56,297 nucleotides of DNA, from contig CANTEO010000007.1 in assembly GCA_947652855.1 (NCBI GenBank), forward strand, positions 1 through 56,297, written 5' to 3'. The translations under genes and the position numbers were made by a program. Below, piece by piece: positions 34,101 to 41,611 of this stretch (its first letter is position 1; the number at the start of each line of letters is the position of its first letter). The notes under the pieces were generated by a model, which did no database searches, had not been told where the DNA came from, and saw only the letters and a program-made list of their open reading frames with translations. This stretch comes from an uncultured Roseburia sp. (GTDB lineage: Bacteria > Bacillota > Clostridia > Lachnospirales > Lachnospiraceae).

Positions 34101-35837
34101 TTAACATTTGAGGTAGAAGATCAGGTATTTAACGGGAGCCCGATCGTGCCGGAGATTCTTGCGAGGGATAAGGGGATCAGCGAAGACATCGTAGGCGGAA
34201 ACGTATATGAGATTCTGGAGATTCAAGACAACACATTTCCCGGGACAGCGTCTGTTTTGGTGAAGGCGGTTGACAATTCCAACTACACAGGCGAGATGGC
34301 AGTTGAGTTTGAGATTCTAAAAGCAGATTTGCAGGGCGATTATATCAAATCGACGACGATGGATTCGCCGTATGCGTACACCGGAGAAGAAATTGAGCCT
34401 CCTGTGACGATTACGGATACGCGCAGGGGCTCAAACGGAAATGCGCTGGCCGCTAAAGAGGGGGCGTATTACGAATTAAAGCCAGGCGTGGACTATGAAG
34501 TTACGTATGAAAATAATATTTATCCCAGATCGGACTCTGGAGACGAGGTGATGCCTGCCACTGCGACAATCACAGGCAAGGGCAACTACGAAGGGATCCT
34601 TACAAAGATCTTTGACATCACGGCGGATTTGGAAGATGCTGAAATTTCTCCGATCGACCCGCAGCCTTATACGGGAGAGCCGGTTACGCCGGAGCTGTCG
34701 GTGCGGCTAGGCGATAAAAAGCTGAAAGAGGGCGTGGATTATACCGTAACCTATGAAGATAATACGAACAGAGGAATGGCGTCGGCGACGATTCATGCGT
34801 GCGGCAGCCTGTACAGCGGGGAAAAGACGGTCTATTTTTCGATCAGCAGGGATATTGCGGGAGCGGATATCCGTCTGGTGGCCCCGGCGTTCACTTACAC
34901 AGGAAAAGCGATTGAGCCGGCGGCTGGAGTTGTGTTTGACGGCAACGTATTAAAAGAAGATGAAGATTATGAGCTGGAATATCAGGATAATGTGAATGTA
35001 GGCACAGCCACCGTGATCATTAAGGGAATTAACGGATATGACGGCGGCAGCAGCGTGACCTTTTCCATCATTAAGCGCAGCGTCATAAGGTGCAGCTTTG
35101 ACAATGTGGAGGATAAAGTCTTTGACGGCACGGCGACCAGCCAGAGCCTGCTTGTGTCTGAGGGCGATCAGACGCTCGAGGAAGGGCGCGATTATACGGT
35201 AGAGTATGAGCGCAACGACGTTCCGGGAATCGCGACGCTTACGGTCTTTGGCAATGGGAACTATGGCGGCCAGAAGACGATCCGGTACTTGATTCATGTG
35301 GCGGATATGGGAGCGGTAAAGGCGAGCGCGTCGGCAGACAGCGTCAGCTTATCCTGGACGGCGGTGCCAGGGGCGGAAGGCTATGCGGTATACGATGGGG
35401 GCAACCATCTGATTGCAAGGACGACGGGCCTGACGTATCGGCATTCCAATCTAAACGCATGGACGTCATACGCCTATAAGGTGCGGCCATACATTACAGT
35501 GGAAGGCGCGCCGTACTATGGAGAATTTTCAGGAAAGGCGGAGGCGACGACGGGCGTTGTGCAGCCGACGGTTACGCTCAAAGCCTATAAGAAGAAGATT
35601 AAGGTGTCCTGGAAACGGATCAATGGCGTGGATGGGTACGAGATTTACCGAAAGGGACAGAAAGATAAGAAATATAAGAAGGTCAAGACGGCGTCTAAGA
35701 GCGCGATTGTCAGCTATATGAATAAGAAACTGACCCGGAAGACGAAGTATTCTTATAAAATCCGGGCGTATAAGCGCATAAACGGCAAATATGCATACAG
35801 CAGCTATTCTTCCGTAAAATCCGTGAAGACAAAATAG
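28128..35837 (+). CDS. giant secreted repeat protein with about 25 Ig-like repeats and FN3 C-terminus
   Basis: I choose ATG 28128 over 28122 because AGGAG (28115-28119) is then 8 bp away; 2569 residues. A signal peptide (basic RKAAKR, hydrophobic core, then LQAAS) is followed by an acidic linker. The bulk is about 25 diverged repeats of 75-100 residues whose core reads YTG..I.P then L..G.DY.V.Y.NN.N.GTA.V.I.GKGNY.G....F.I. Examples are EYQNNVNVG, TYENN and TYTNNQKPGTA. The C-terminus has two fibronectin-type-III-like domains and a Lys/Tyr-rich tail. There is no LPXTG-type signal, so it is probably wall-associated by other means or released. The sortase gene follows 11 bp later. An adhesive or fibrous surface role is inference. 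Confidence 0.85.
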   Translation: MYRKAAKRVLAVILAVCMAGSMPEMALQAASVDDAGVRQEAGTEMDGLMDTPEETETGVPLEEGASDLGKETEATPEEPAAGDALKRNEAREAAAYAKAGTIDLAANDGSITKPDTNGLPNQLLSLIEKIDADGGFVSEKIAGLTITYNNTPDGEPEELRQILVKEEEGSDGYKVTAVLNKEKTSATLTVTGSGRFTGTLTYRVDFKGDIGACDVALTHGSNTTGSYLYEGREIEPTVEVTSAGKKVDPANYTVEYRQNENVGTASAVIKSTKAGSYAGEKTVSFQITARQIDDADNPFFKVNAVSEVVYNKSKAQTGMTLGGSLKLTYVREGAAEGEPVKESDYTLKYEDNTSVTGSGNRAKLTITGDGKNCTGSISKYFTIVPGDFGKTDYGDDDKIQFQYEKEFSYTGSDIEPEVTVFQKDEKTGKLEEGDDKDYTVKYENNRDQGTGKIIVTGKGNYTGTRELEFKIGPFEMTGITAGDIGIDDAYPWTGDPITPRSDDLNQITMGSLTLQKGTDFDVEYQNNVNVGQAMIRIIGKGNYSKEANIPFVIYKDISEAAADPTISVEPIADQQYTGGEVHPSVVVKDGQKTLSCRIANEERGYDYSLEYPSPEGYVNIGTGRKVRIVGDGTYYRGSREVSFNIVARNLSGVKVKFKEERAYVFNGDPIQPEAEVSLEGSSGDKIVFPMEDFRVTYAPDASVQGNNGNASCVNAGSYQVKIELKPDRADYYTGSLPTLRYQVQPKELAADESKYKWALLLNGKEMTETPYTGSDITPTASVKDLRRNPGDGGYSPDATDGYELGAADYKLSYADNRNYGWATVTIAGQKNYAGSILKRFRIEQCDLPGASVTIELGQSEYTYTGEAIVPSVTRVKIGDTVLDASRVAEEFTIRSEAVDVGNNYTFTLIGKKNFKGEVSSGAVTFRIMPRAITEVDVEPIPNQAHTGGPLTPVPVMTYNGKGLTAEDYDLSYVNNVDLDHGTTDPSQMPTVTITGKRNFVGTREVNFHICESILGATVNGWDDNFSGTFDSRPWKPWNFDTMSVTLNGRTLVYGDDYEVTYQNNVNAARKDVLEKAPTMLITGIGEYGGTIRKTFIINPVEMKLRGVGQLEAPLSCKLGSSPMFTGSAVMPSLTITYKGTDRETHQPFTYTLVERLDYRIPNSVQTNNVNAGDKYPMKVVPINNFYNNTAVGEGIILNNYKIVAKPLTSPEIMIEDLSVPETATLPVTPLVTIIDTKRAAGGEKVDQGGSYKLVLGKDYKVTYTNNQKPGTATATISGTGNYSGTIRKTFVIPGNLNNATVEFQDSTVGDAASGKYYFTGSEIKPKIKVTCGTDATGKEIALKQGTDYQYDLVGDRVNHGKPVVRLTGIGAYAGVIRDIPFEIVPRPLDDIAVKLKMAKSVGFKGVNENVWPEVTMVLGKYTLVLNSDYILTPEKSCWQSSLINGKKYTLDIVAGPSGNFSGRIDPKQTEYTIGNNFDVDIKFVTPSGNVSKYTTTYTGAEITPELVVTDNKKPGTVLVKGEDYDVTFSNNINAGQAQVTVYGLGGQEGKDTNYCGDETAKFTIDKKDLRDNDIKVSAIPEHTYTSKQITPEPTVTWTKPDGEAEELVFGTDIKYSYKNNTNAGTATVTVEPANAKSNFKEKQDVTFTIKPKNIEDPDVTFEGIPDQVFTGAAIEPALNIHWGETAASQVALKKEDYEFAFGEEGNVNVGTVSVTIKGKGNYTGSISTQFRIVKVKLSDITPEFERTQKYTGKQICPELKMSYLSTDGKKIEMNSTEVWGYQVTYGPNIAVSTTSGSITVTAIEGGNCEGDPVTWKFDIVPRPLTDEAILIEPEEIPDQIYAGKPCTPEVEITFILKGDRYTLKKNLDYTVEYVGNDTFNPKAEMIIKGLGNFSETVTKNFKVAMRLSDFVSVKEGYEFESFIYNGAAQHPDVKKALEFTENLKEGMDYEVVWEDDCINAGEHKGKLAGLGNYSGEIPLPSFTIMQREISNLTFEVEDQVFNGSPIVPEILARDKGISEDIVGGNVYEILEIQDNTFPGTASVLVKAVDNSNYTGEMAVEFEILKADLQGDYIKSTTMDSPYAYTGEEIEPPVTITDTRRGSNGNALAAKEGAYYELKPGVDYEVTYENNIYPRSDSGDEVMPATATITGKGNYEGILTKIFDITADLEDAEISPIDPQPYTGEPVTPELSVRLGDKKLKEGVDYTVTYEDNTNRGMASATIHACGSLYSGEKTVYFSISRDIAGADIRLVAPAFTYTGKAIEPAAGVVFDGNVLKEDEDYELEYQDNVNVGTATVIIKGINGYDGGSSVTFSIIKRSVIRCSFDNVEDKVFDGTATSQSLLVSEGDQTLEEGRDYTVEYERNDVPGIATLTVFGNGNYGGQKTIRYLIHVADMGAVKASASADSVSLSWTAVPGAEGYAVYDGGNHLIARTTGLTYRHSNLNAWTSYAYKVRPYITVEGAPYYGEFSGKAEATTGVVQPTVTLKAYKKKIKVSWKRINGVDGYEIYRKGQKDKKYKKVKTASKSAIVSYMNKKLTRKTKYSYKIRAYKRINGKYAYSSYSSVKSVKTK

Positions 35838-35848
35838 AAGGAAAAGCG

Positions 35849-36976
35849 ATGGATGGAGTTTACAGACTTGGCAAGCATGAATTTGCCACCCGGGAAGAAT
35901 ATGAAGGCGCCCAAAGGGATTTGGATAAAATCGAGACCATTGTGGACCATTTGGATATTGACGACCCTGAAATAGCGGAGGATATTTATCATTTGGTTCG
36001 GGAAGGCAAGGTTACCTTTGAGAGCAAATTAGGAACAGTGTTTTTTTGCGACATTTCAGACCGGGTGGCGCAGAACTTTGAATACGAGAGAAAAAAGAGG
36101 AAAAAGATTGAGCGGCGCAGGCTTAAGGCGCAGGAAGACGCCGAAGGCGAGCTGCAAAAGAAAAAGGAGCTGCAGCAATCGCAGATGTTTCATATTTTAG
36201 GGATTGCCTGCGCCGCGCTGTCTTTGATTTGCCTGCTGTTTTATGTAAAGTCTGTGTATACGGAGCATAAGGCGGCAAAAAAGCTAGAGGAAGTGCAGAG
36301 GCAAAAAAATATTTCGCAGGCGTTGGACTGGTATACGGATCGGATCCGGGGAGACGGGGGTTCGGGGGAAGTCAGTCAGCCGCGGGCCGAAGCGTCTGCC
36401 GCGCCGACGGTTTTGCCGGAGTATGAGACCATGTATGCAAACTATCCGGAGCTGATCGGGTGGATTCGCATAGAGGACACACAAATTGACCTGCCTGTCA
36501 TGCAGTCGTCGGATAACGCATATTATCTGGACAAAAACATTGACAAGGCCAAGGACGTCAACGGGACGCTGTTTTTAGACTGCCGGGATGATTTCGTAAA
36601 GCCGAGCAAGAACTTAATCATCTATGGGCATAACATGAAAAGCGGGGCGATGTTTGGCGGCCTGAAGCAGTATTTGGAAGAAAGCTATCTTTCCAGCCAT
36701 GACAGAATACAGTTTGACACGATCTTTGAGAAACAGACTTACCAGATTATTGCTGTATGCCTGTCTGACGTGGGGGCAGAAGGAGCCTACCGGTACTACA
36801 ATTTCATTGATGCAGCGAGCGACGAGGAATTTGACGCGTTTTTAGGCCATATTCGAAGTTGCGCTGTTTACGATAGGACGCAGGGGGTGACAGGGGAGGA
36901 CGACTTGCTGACGCTGTCTACTTGCAGCAGTTACGTGGAAGACGGAAGGCTTTTCATCGTAGCAAAAAAAATATAA
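35849..36976 (+). CDS. class B-like sortase with a long cytoplasmic N-terminal extension
   Basis: A 375-residue sortase. The catalytic set is His261 in IIYGHNM, Cys359 in TLSTCS and Arg367 in EDGRLFIVAKK, with class B features such as GWIRIEDTQIDLPVMQ (204-219) and YYLDKNI. A membrane anchor lies at about 114-133. Unusually, about 113 residues precede it on the cytoplasmic side; this part starts YRLGKHEFATREEYEG, is acidic then strongly basic and coiled, and is much longer than the short tail of ordinary SrtB. Sorting substrates likely include the next gene product (TPKTG signal), similar to C. difficile SrtB, which accepts (S/P)PxTG. The three genes 28128-38883 form one unit. Confidence 0.88.
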   Translation: MDGVYRLGKHEFATREEYEGAQRDLDKIETIVDHLDIDDPEIAEDIYHLVREGKVTFESKLGTVFFCDISDRVAQNFEYERKKRKKIERRRLKAQEDAEGELQKKKELQQSQMFHILGIACAALSLICLLFYVKSVYTEHKAAKKLEEVQRQKNISQALDWYTDRIRGDGGSGEVSQPRAEASAAPTVLPEYETMYANYPELIGWIRIEDTQIDLPVMQSSDNAYYLDKNIDKAKDVNGTLFLDCRDDFVKPSKNLIIYGHNMKSGAMFGGLKQYLEESYLSSHDRIQFDTIFEKQTYQIIAVCLSDVGAEGAYRYYNFIDAASDEEFDAFLGHIRSCAVYDRTQGVTGEDDLLTLSTCSSYVEDGRLFIVAKKI

Positions 36977-36996
36977 TAGGGTAAGGAGTGAAGAAG

Positions 36997-38883
36997 ATGA
37001 AAAAAAATTTAGCAGTGCGGGCAGGGGCGATTGCCATGGTCCTGATGGTGGCGTTTTTTTCCATTCTGCCAGATTTGGTGAATGCGGAAGGAGACGATTC
37101 CGAATCTCAGGAATTGACTGTGGCGCAGGAAGAAGCCATAGGAGATGAGCTTTTGCCAGAGGAGGCGGAAACGCCAAATGCGGATGCGCCGGAGGAGGCC
37201 GCTCCAGAGGAAAACGCTCCGGATGTGGAAACGCCGGATATGGATTCCTCCGAGGCTCCGTCAGAGGACGGGGCGCCGGAGCCGGACACGGAGATTCCTT
37301 CGACAGAGGACCCGTCAGAAAGCGAGGCGCCAGAACCGGACACGGAGATTCCTTCGACAGAGGCTCCGTCAGATGAGGTGACGGATGGCTCAAAGCCGGG
37401 TGACGGCAGTTCGGAGACGCCAGGCACAGAAACGCCAGGAGAGGGCGAGCCGCCCGCAGAGGGGCCGGCAGCTCCAGAGCAGGGCGCAGAAGGGCCAGGC
37501 ACAGAGCAGCCAGTACAGGAGCCGTCTGTAGAGGAGCCGGCGCCGGAAGAGTCTGCAGAGATGGATACGGTAGAGGACTATTTGGAGATTTTAGCGAAGG
37601 CTAATGCAGACAGAAAAGGCAGGGAAGTAAAAGAATTGAAATCGGGTAAATTAAAAGCGGCAGAATGGGAGGCGTTTGCGGCAGAAGAGGCGCCGGAAGA
37701 CGATTTCCTGTGGGATGAGACAAAAACCGTGATTGTCGGCTATCAGGGAAATGGCGGATATATCGCAATTCCGGGGCGCTGCGTTGCCATTGGGGACGGC
37801 GCGTTTGCAGGGAATCCGATGATAATGGGCGTCGCATTCCCAAGCCAGCTTTCTTCCATTGGGGCGTCGGCATTCAGCGGCTGCGTCAATTTGGAGTCGG
37901 TTATCATTCCGGACAGCGTGACGAGAGTAGGGGCGTCGGCATTTGCGAACTGCACTGGCCTTTCCGCTTTGACAATTGGAGCGGGGACAGGAACGGTGTC
38001 TGAAAATGAGTTTTATGGCTGCGTCAGCTTACAGGGCCTGTCGGTTCCAGAGGGAATTTCAAGCATAGCTTCCGGGGCGTTTGCGAATTGCAGCAATTTA
38101 AGCAGCATATCGCTGCCATCTACTTTGACGAGCCTGTCGGTAGGGGCATTTGCGGGCGATGTGAACCTGGCGTCCATTGAGGTTTCGAGCGCAAGCTACT
38201 CTTCTTATGACGGATGCCTCTATTCTGCGGACGGAAGGCAGCTATTATTCTGCCCGCAGGGAAAAACAGGGATTTCCTTTGCCCCTGGCATGCAGTCAGT
38301 TGGCTCCGGGGCGTTTTCCGGCTGCAGGTACCTATTGTCCGCGGTGATCCCGGATGTGACAGATTCTATTGAGGCAGACGCATTCAGCGGCAGCGCCATT
38401 AAGGCGGTGACGATTCCGGTAGGAGTTACTGCAATAGGCACACAGTCAGGATGGACGCCAAGCGTTGTGTATGGCTTCAAAGGCTCTACGGCAGAGGCAT
38501 GGGCGAATGCCAATCGCTACATATTTGAGAGCATTGACGGCACAGGCAGCACAGAGAATGAAAATTTAGGGGACGACGAGCATATTGAGGATCCGGATCC
38601 GGGAACGGAGACGGAGACAGAGACAGGGACAGAAAAGCCGGGCGCAGGAAAGCGGCCGACGACTACAGTGACCGGAGGCGGCACAAATCCGACCAATGCA
38701 GCCGCATCAGGCGCGGCAGGAGGGACGGCCGCCGCAGTTTCTGGAAACAGGAGCAGGCTAGTGAACGCCACGCCAAAGACAGGCGTAAAGGATTACGGCA
38801 TATTCTTCTTGGCGGGAGCCATATTTTTGATCGGGGCCGCATCGTTTGCTTATAGCAAGAAGCTGCGGATTGGCGGAAAATAA
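36997..38883 (+). CDS. BspA-type leucine-rich-repeat wall-anchored protein
   Basis: ATG 36997, with TAAGGAG 8 bp upstream, gives 628 residues. The N-terminal signal peptide ends near LVNAEG. Residues about 35-190 are a Pro/Glu/Thr-rich stalk with an 18-residue tandem repeat. Residues about 240-490 hold LRR_5/BspA repeats (e.g. IGDGAFAGN, SAFSGCVNLESVIIPDSV, ASAFANCTGLSALTI). A second low-complexity stalk follows, then the sorting signal TPKTG (592-596), a hydrophobic helix (about 600-619) and a basic tail KKLRIGGK. It is anchored to peptidoglycan, almost certainly by the sortase encoded 20 bp upstream. BspA-type proteins often bind host glycoproteins or other bacteria. Confidence 0.9.
   Translation: MKKNLAVRAGAIAMVLMVAFFSILPDLVNAEGDDSESQELTVAQEEAIGDELLPEEAETPNADAPEEAAPEENAPDVETPDMDSSEAPSEDGAPEPDTEIPSTEDPSESEAPEPDTEIPSTEAPSDEVTDGSKPGDGSSETPGTETPGEGEPPAEGPAAPEQGAEGPGTEQPVQEPSVEEPAPEESAEMDTVEDYLEILAKANADRKGREVKELKSGKLKAAEWEAFAAEEAPEDDFLWDETKTVIVGYQGNGGYIAIPGRCVAIGDGAFAGNPMIMGVAFPSQLSSIGASAFSGCVNLESVIIPDSVTRVGASAFANCTGLSALTIGAGTGTVSENEFYGCVSLQGLSVPEGISSIASGAFANCSNLSSISLPSTLTSLSVGAFAGDVNLASIEVSSASYSSYDGCLYSADGRQLLFCPQGKTGISFAPGMQSVGSGAFSGCRYLLSAVIPDVTDSIEADAFSGSAIKAVTIPVGVTAIGTQSGWTPSVVYGFKGSTAEAWANANRYIFESIDGTGSTENENLGDDEHIEDPDPGTETETETGTEKPGAGKRPTTTVTGGGTNPTNAAASGAAGGTAAAVSGNRSRLVNATPKTGVKDYGIFFLAGAIFLIGAASFAYSKKLRIGGK
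37273..37380 (+). repeat. two-copy 54-bp tandem repeat in the stalk of the LRR protein
   Basis: The 28-bp core CCGGACACGGAGATTCCTTC... is identical at 37282-37309 and 37336-37363, offset by exactly 54 bp (18 codons). The unit encodes APEPDTEIPSTE plus six more residues. Copy-number change would alter stalk length without shifting the frame. Confidence 0.85.
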
Positions 38884-38902
38884 AAACAGTATATCCAGAA
38901 AG

Positions 38903-38929
38903 AGAGTTTCGCTTGCGAAACTCTTTTTC
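38903..38929 (+). terminator. Rho-independent terminator of the sortase operon
   Basis: AGAGTTTCGC (38903-38912) and GCGAAACTCT (38915-38924) form a perfect 10-bp stem followed by TTTTT. Confidence 0.92.
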
Positions 38930-38941
38930 TGATATTTGCTA

Positions 38942-38970
38942 TTGTTTCAGAAAAAGTAACGTGGTACAAT
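38942..38970 (+). promoter_or_regulatory. secA promoter
   Basis: TTGTTT (38942-38947) and TACAAT (38965-38970) are separated by 17 bp, 36 bp before the secA start. Confidence 0.65.
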
Positions 38971-39005
38971 TAAAAACAAACTAGAAAAAGCGATAGGAGT
39001 ACTGT

Positions 39006-41579
39006 ATGGGCGCGTTTACAAAATTATTTGGAACACACAGCGAAAGAGAATTAAAAAGAATTTATCCGCTTGTGGATAAGATTGAATCTCTGCATGGCGA
39101 CATGGAGGCTCTTTCGGATGAGCAGCTTCGGGACAAGACGAAGGAGTTTAAGGAGCGCTTGGGGCATGGAGAGACATTGGACGGCCTTTTGCCGGAGGCG
39201 TTTGCGGCAGTGAGGGAGGCGGCCAGGCGCACGCTTAATATGGAGCATTACAGGGTGCAGCTGATCGGCGGTATCATTCTGCATCAGGGGCGTATCGCCG
39301 AGATGCGCACCGGCGAGGGGAAGACGCTTGTTTCTACGCTCCCGGCGTATTTAAACGCATTAGAAGGCAAAGGCGTCTGCATTGTCACGGTGAATGACTA
39401 CCTGGCGAAGCGAGATGCTGAGTGGATGGGAAAAGTGCATGAATTTTTAGGGCTGACTGTGGGCGTTGTCTTGAATTCCATGGACAATGACGAAAGAAGG
39501 GCTGCTTATAATTGCGATATCACTTATATTACCAACAATGAGCTTGGATTCGACTACTTAAGGGATAATATGGTGATCTATAAGGAAGAGTTGGTGCAAA
39601 GGGGGCTTCATTATGCAATTGTGGACGAGGTCGACTCCGTATTGATTGACGAGGCGAGGACGCCGCTTATCATCTCCGGCCAAAGCGGGAAGTCCACCCG
39701 CCTCTATGAGGCCTGCGATATTTTGGCTCAGCAATTGACGCGGGGGGAGGACAGCGGGGAGTTTTCCAAAATGGACGCGATTATGGGCGTTGAGATTGAG
39801 GAAAGCGGAGATTTTGTCGTGAATGAAAAGGACAAGGTCGTCAACCTCACCTTAGAGGGCGTAAAGAAAGTGGAGAAATTTTTCCGCATTGAGAACCTTG
39901 CGGATGCGGAGAATCTTGAGATCCAGCATAATATCATCCTTGCGCTGCGCGCGCATCATCTGATGTTCCGGGATCAGGACTATGTGGTGAAAGACGACCA
40001 GGTGCTGATTGTCGATGAGTTTACCGGGCGCATTATGCCGGGCCGTCGATATTCGGACGGGCTTCATCAGGCGATTGAGGCGAAGGAGCACGTTAAGGTG
40101 AAGCGGGAGAGCAAGACCTTGGCGACCATCACGTTTCAGAATTTCTTTAATAAATTTGAGAAGAAAAGCGGCATGACGGGCACGGCGCTGACTGAGGAAA
40201 AAGAGTTCCGGGACATTTACGGCATGGACGTCATTGAGATTCCGACGAATGTGCCAGTGCAGAGAAAGGATTTGCAGGATGTCGTCTATAAGACGAAGAA
40301 GGAAAAATATCGCGCCGTGTGCGACGCGGTGGAGGCGGCTCATGCAAACGGGCAGCCGGTGCTTGTCGGCACGATTACCATTGAGATTTCAGAAGAGATC
40401 AGTAAGATGCTGAAGCGCCGCGGGATTCCGCACAATGTCTTAAACGCGAAGTTCCATGAGCAGGAGGCGGAGATCGTGGCGCAGGCGGGGCAGCATGGGG
40501 CGGTCACCATCGCGACCAATATGGCGGGCCGAGGCACGGACATTAAGCTGGACGATGAGGCGCGCAAGGCCGGAGGCTTAAAGATTGTAGGCACAGAGCG
40601 TCATGAGTCCAGGCGGATTGACAATCAGCTGCGAGGGCGCTCGGGCCGTCAAGGCGACCCGGGGGAATCTCAGTTTTACATTTCCCTGGAGGACGAGCTG
40701 ATGCGTCTGTTCGGCTCGGAAAAGCTGATGACGATGTTCAACGCGCTCGGCGTGCCGGACGGCGAGGAGATACAGCATAAGATGCTTTCCAGCGCGATTG
40801 AGAAGGCGCAGAGCAAGATCGAATACAATAACTTTGGGATCCGTAAGAATCTGCTGGAATACGATCAAGTGATGAATGAGCAGAGGGAGATCATTTATGC
40901 GGAGCGCTTGAAGGTGCTGAATGGGGAGAATATGCGGGAGGCGATCTTTAAAATGATTACGGACCGCGTAGAGGCCGCTGTGGATACCTGCATCTCAAGC
41001 GAGGTTTCCACCGATGAATGGGATCTTAAGGAATTGAACGACCTGCTGCTTCCGATGATTCCGTTAGAGCCGGTCACGTCTGAGCTGACAGAGGGCATGA
41101 AGAATGGAAAAGAGCTTAAGCAGGCGTTAAAGGAGCAGGCAGTTAAGCTGTATGAGGCGAAGGAGACGGAATTTCCAGAGCCGGAGCAGTTCCGGGAATT
41201 GGAGCGCGTAGTGCTGTTGAAGGCGATTGACAGAAAATGGATGGATCATATTGACGACATGGATCAGCTTCGTCAGGGCATTGGCTTACAGGCATACGGG
41301 CAGAGAGATCCTCTTGTAGAATACAAGATGAGCGGGTTTGATATGTTTGACAATATGATTGCAGGCATTCAGGAGGACACCGTCCGGCTTTTGTACCATA
41401 TGAGGATGGAAGAGAAGGTGGAGCGTGAGCAGGTCGCAAAAGTGACGGGCACGAATAAGGACGAGTCTGCCGCAAACGCGCCGAAGAAGCGTGAAAAGGC
41501 GAAGGTCTACCCAAATGACCTGTGTCCGTGCGGGAGCGGCAAAAAATATAAGCATTGCTGCGGAAGGCAGGGCAAATAA
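39006..41579 (+). CDS. secA: preprotein translocase ATPase SecA
   Basis: An 857-residue motor that drives secreted proteins through SecYEG. The Walker A motif is MRTGEGKT (100-107), the DEAD-box aspartates follow in VDEVDSVLIDEARTPL, the GRIMPGRRYSDGLHQAIEAKE block and MAGRGTDI complete the ATPase, and the protein ends with the SEC-C zinc motif CPCGSGKKYKHCCG (Cys840, Cys842, Cys851, Cys852). The C-terminal zinc tail marks it as the housekeeping SecA rather than an accessory SecA2. It has its own promoter. Its location among giant secreted proteins may be coincidence. Genes for hpf and prfB, often nearby in Firmicutes, are not adjacent. Confidence 0.98.
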   Translation: MGAFTKLFGTHSERELKRIYPLVDKIESLHGDMEALSDEQLRDKTKEFKERLGHGETLDGLLPEAFAAVREAARRTLNMEHYRVQLIGGIILHQGRIAEMRTGEGKTLVSTLPAYLNALEGKGVCIVTVNDYLAKRDAEWMGKVHEFLGLTVGVVLNSMDNDERRAAYNCDITYITNNELGFDYLRDNMVIYKEELVQRGLHYAIVDEVDSVLIDEARTPLIISGQSGKSTRLYEACDILAQQLTRGEDSGEFSKMDAIMGVEIEESGDFVVNEKDKVVNLTLEGVKKVEKFFRIENLADAENLEIQHNIILALRAHHLMFRDQDYVVKDDQVLIVDEFTGRIMPGRRYSDGLHQAIEAKEHVKVKRESKTLATITFQNFFNKFEKKSGMTGTALTEEKEFRDIYGMDVIEIPTNVPVQRKDLQDVVYKTKKEKYRAVCDAVEAAHANGQPVLVGTITIEISEEISKMLKRRGIPHNVLNAKFHEQEAEIVAQAGQHGAVTIATNMAGRGTDIKLDDEARKAGGLKIVGTERHESRRIDNQLRGRSGRQGDPGESQFYISLEDELMRLFGSEKLMTMFNALGVPDGEEIQHKMLSSAIEKAQSKIEYNNFGIRKNLLEYDQVMNEQREIIYAERLKVLNGENMREAIFKMITDRVEAAVDTCISSEVSTDEWDLKELNDLLLPMIPLEPVTSELTEGMKNGKELKQALKEQAVKLYEAKETEFPEPEQFRELERVVLLKAIDRKWMDHIDDMDQLRQGIGLQAYGQRDPLVEYKMSGFDMFDNMIAGIQEDTVRLLYHMRMEEKVEREQVAKVTGTNKDESAANAPKKREKAKVYPNDLCPCGSGKKYKHCCGRQGK

Positions 41580-41611
41580 GGCTTCGGCATTCAGAGGAGG
41601 CGGCTTTTGAC

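Noticed and set aside
28128..35837. The repeats of the giant protein considered as a DNA-level tandem array
   Set aside because: The repeats are visible only in the protein; at the DNA level no two units look nearly identical.
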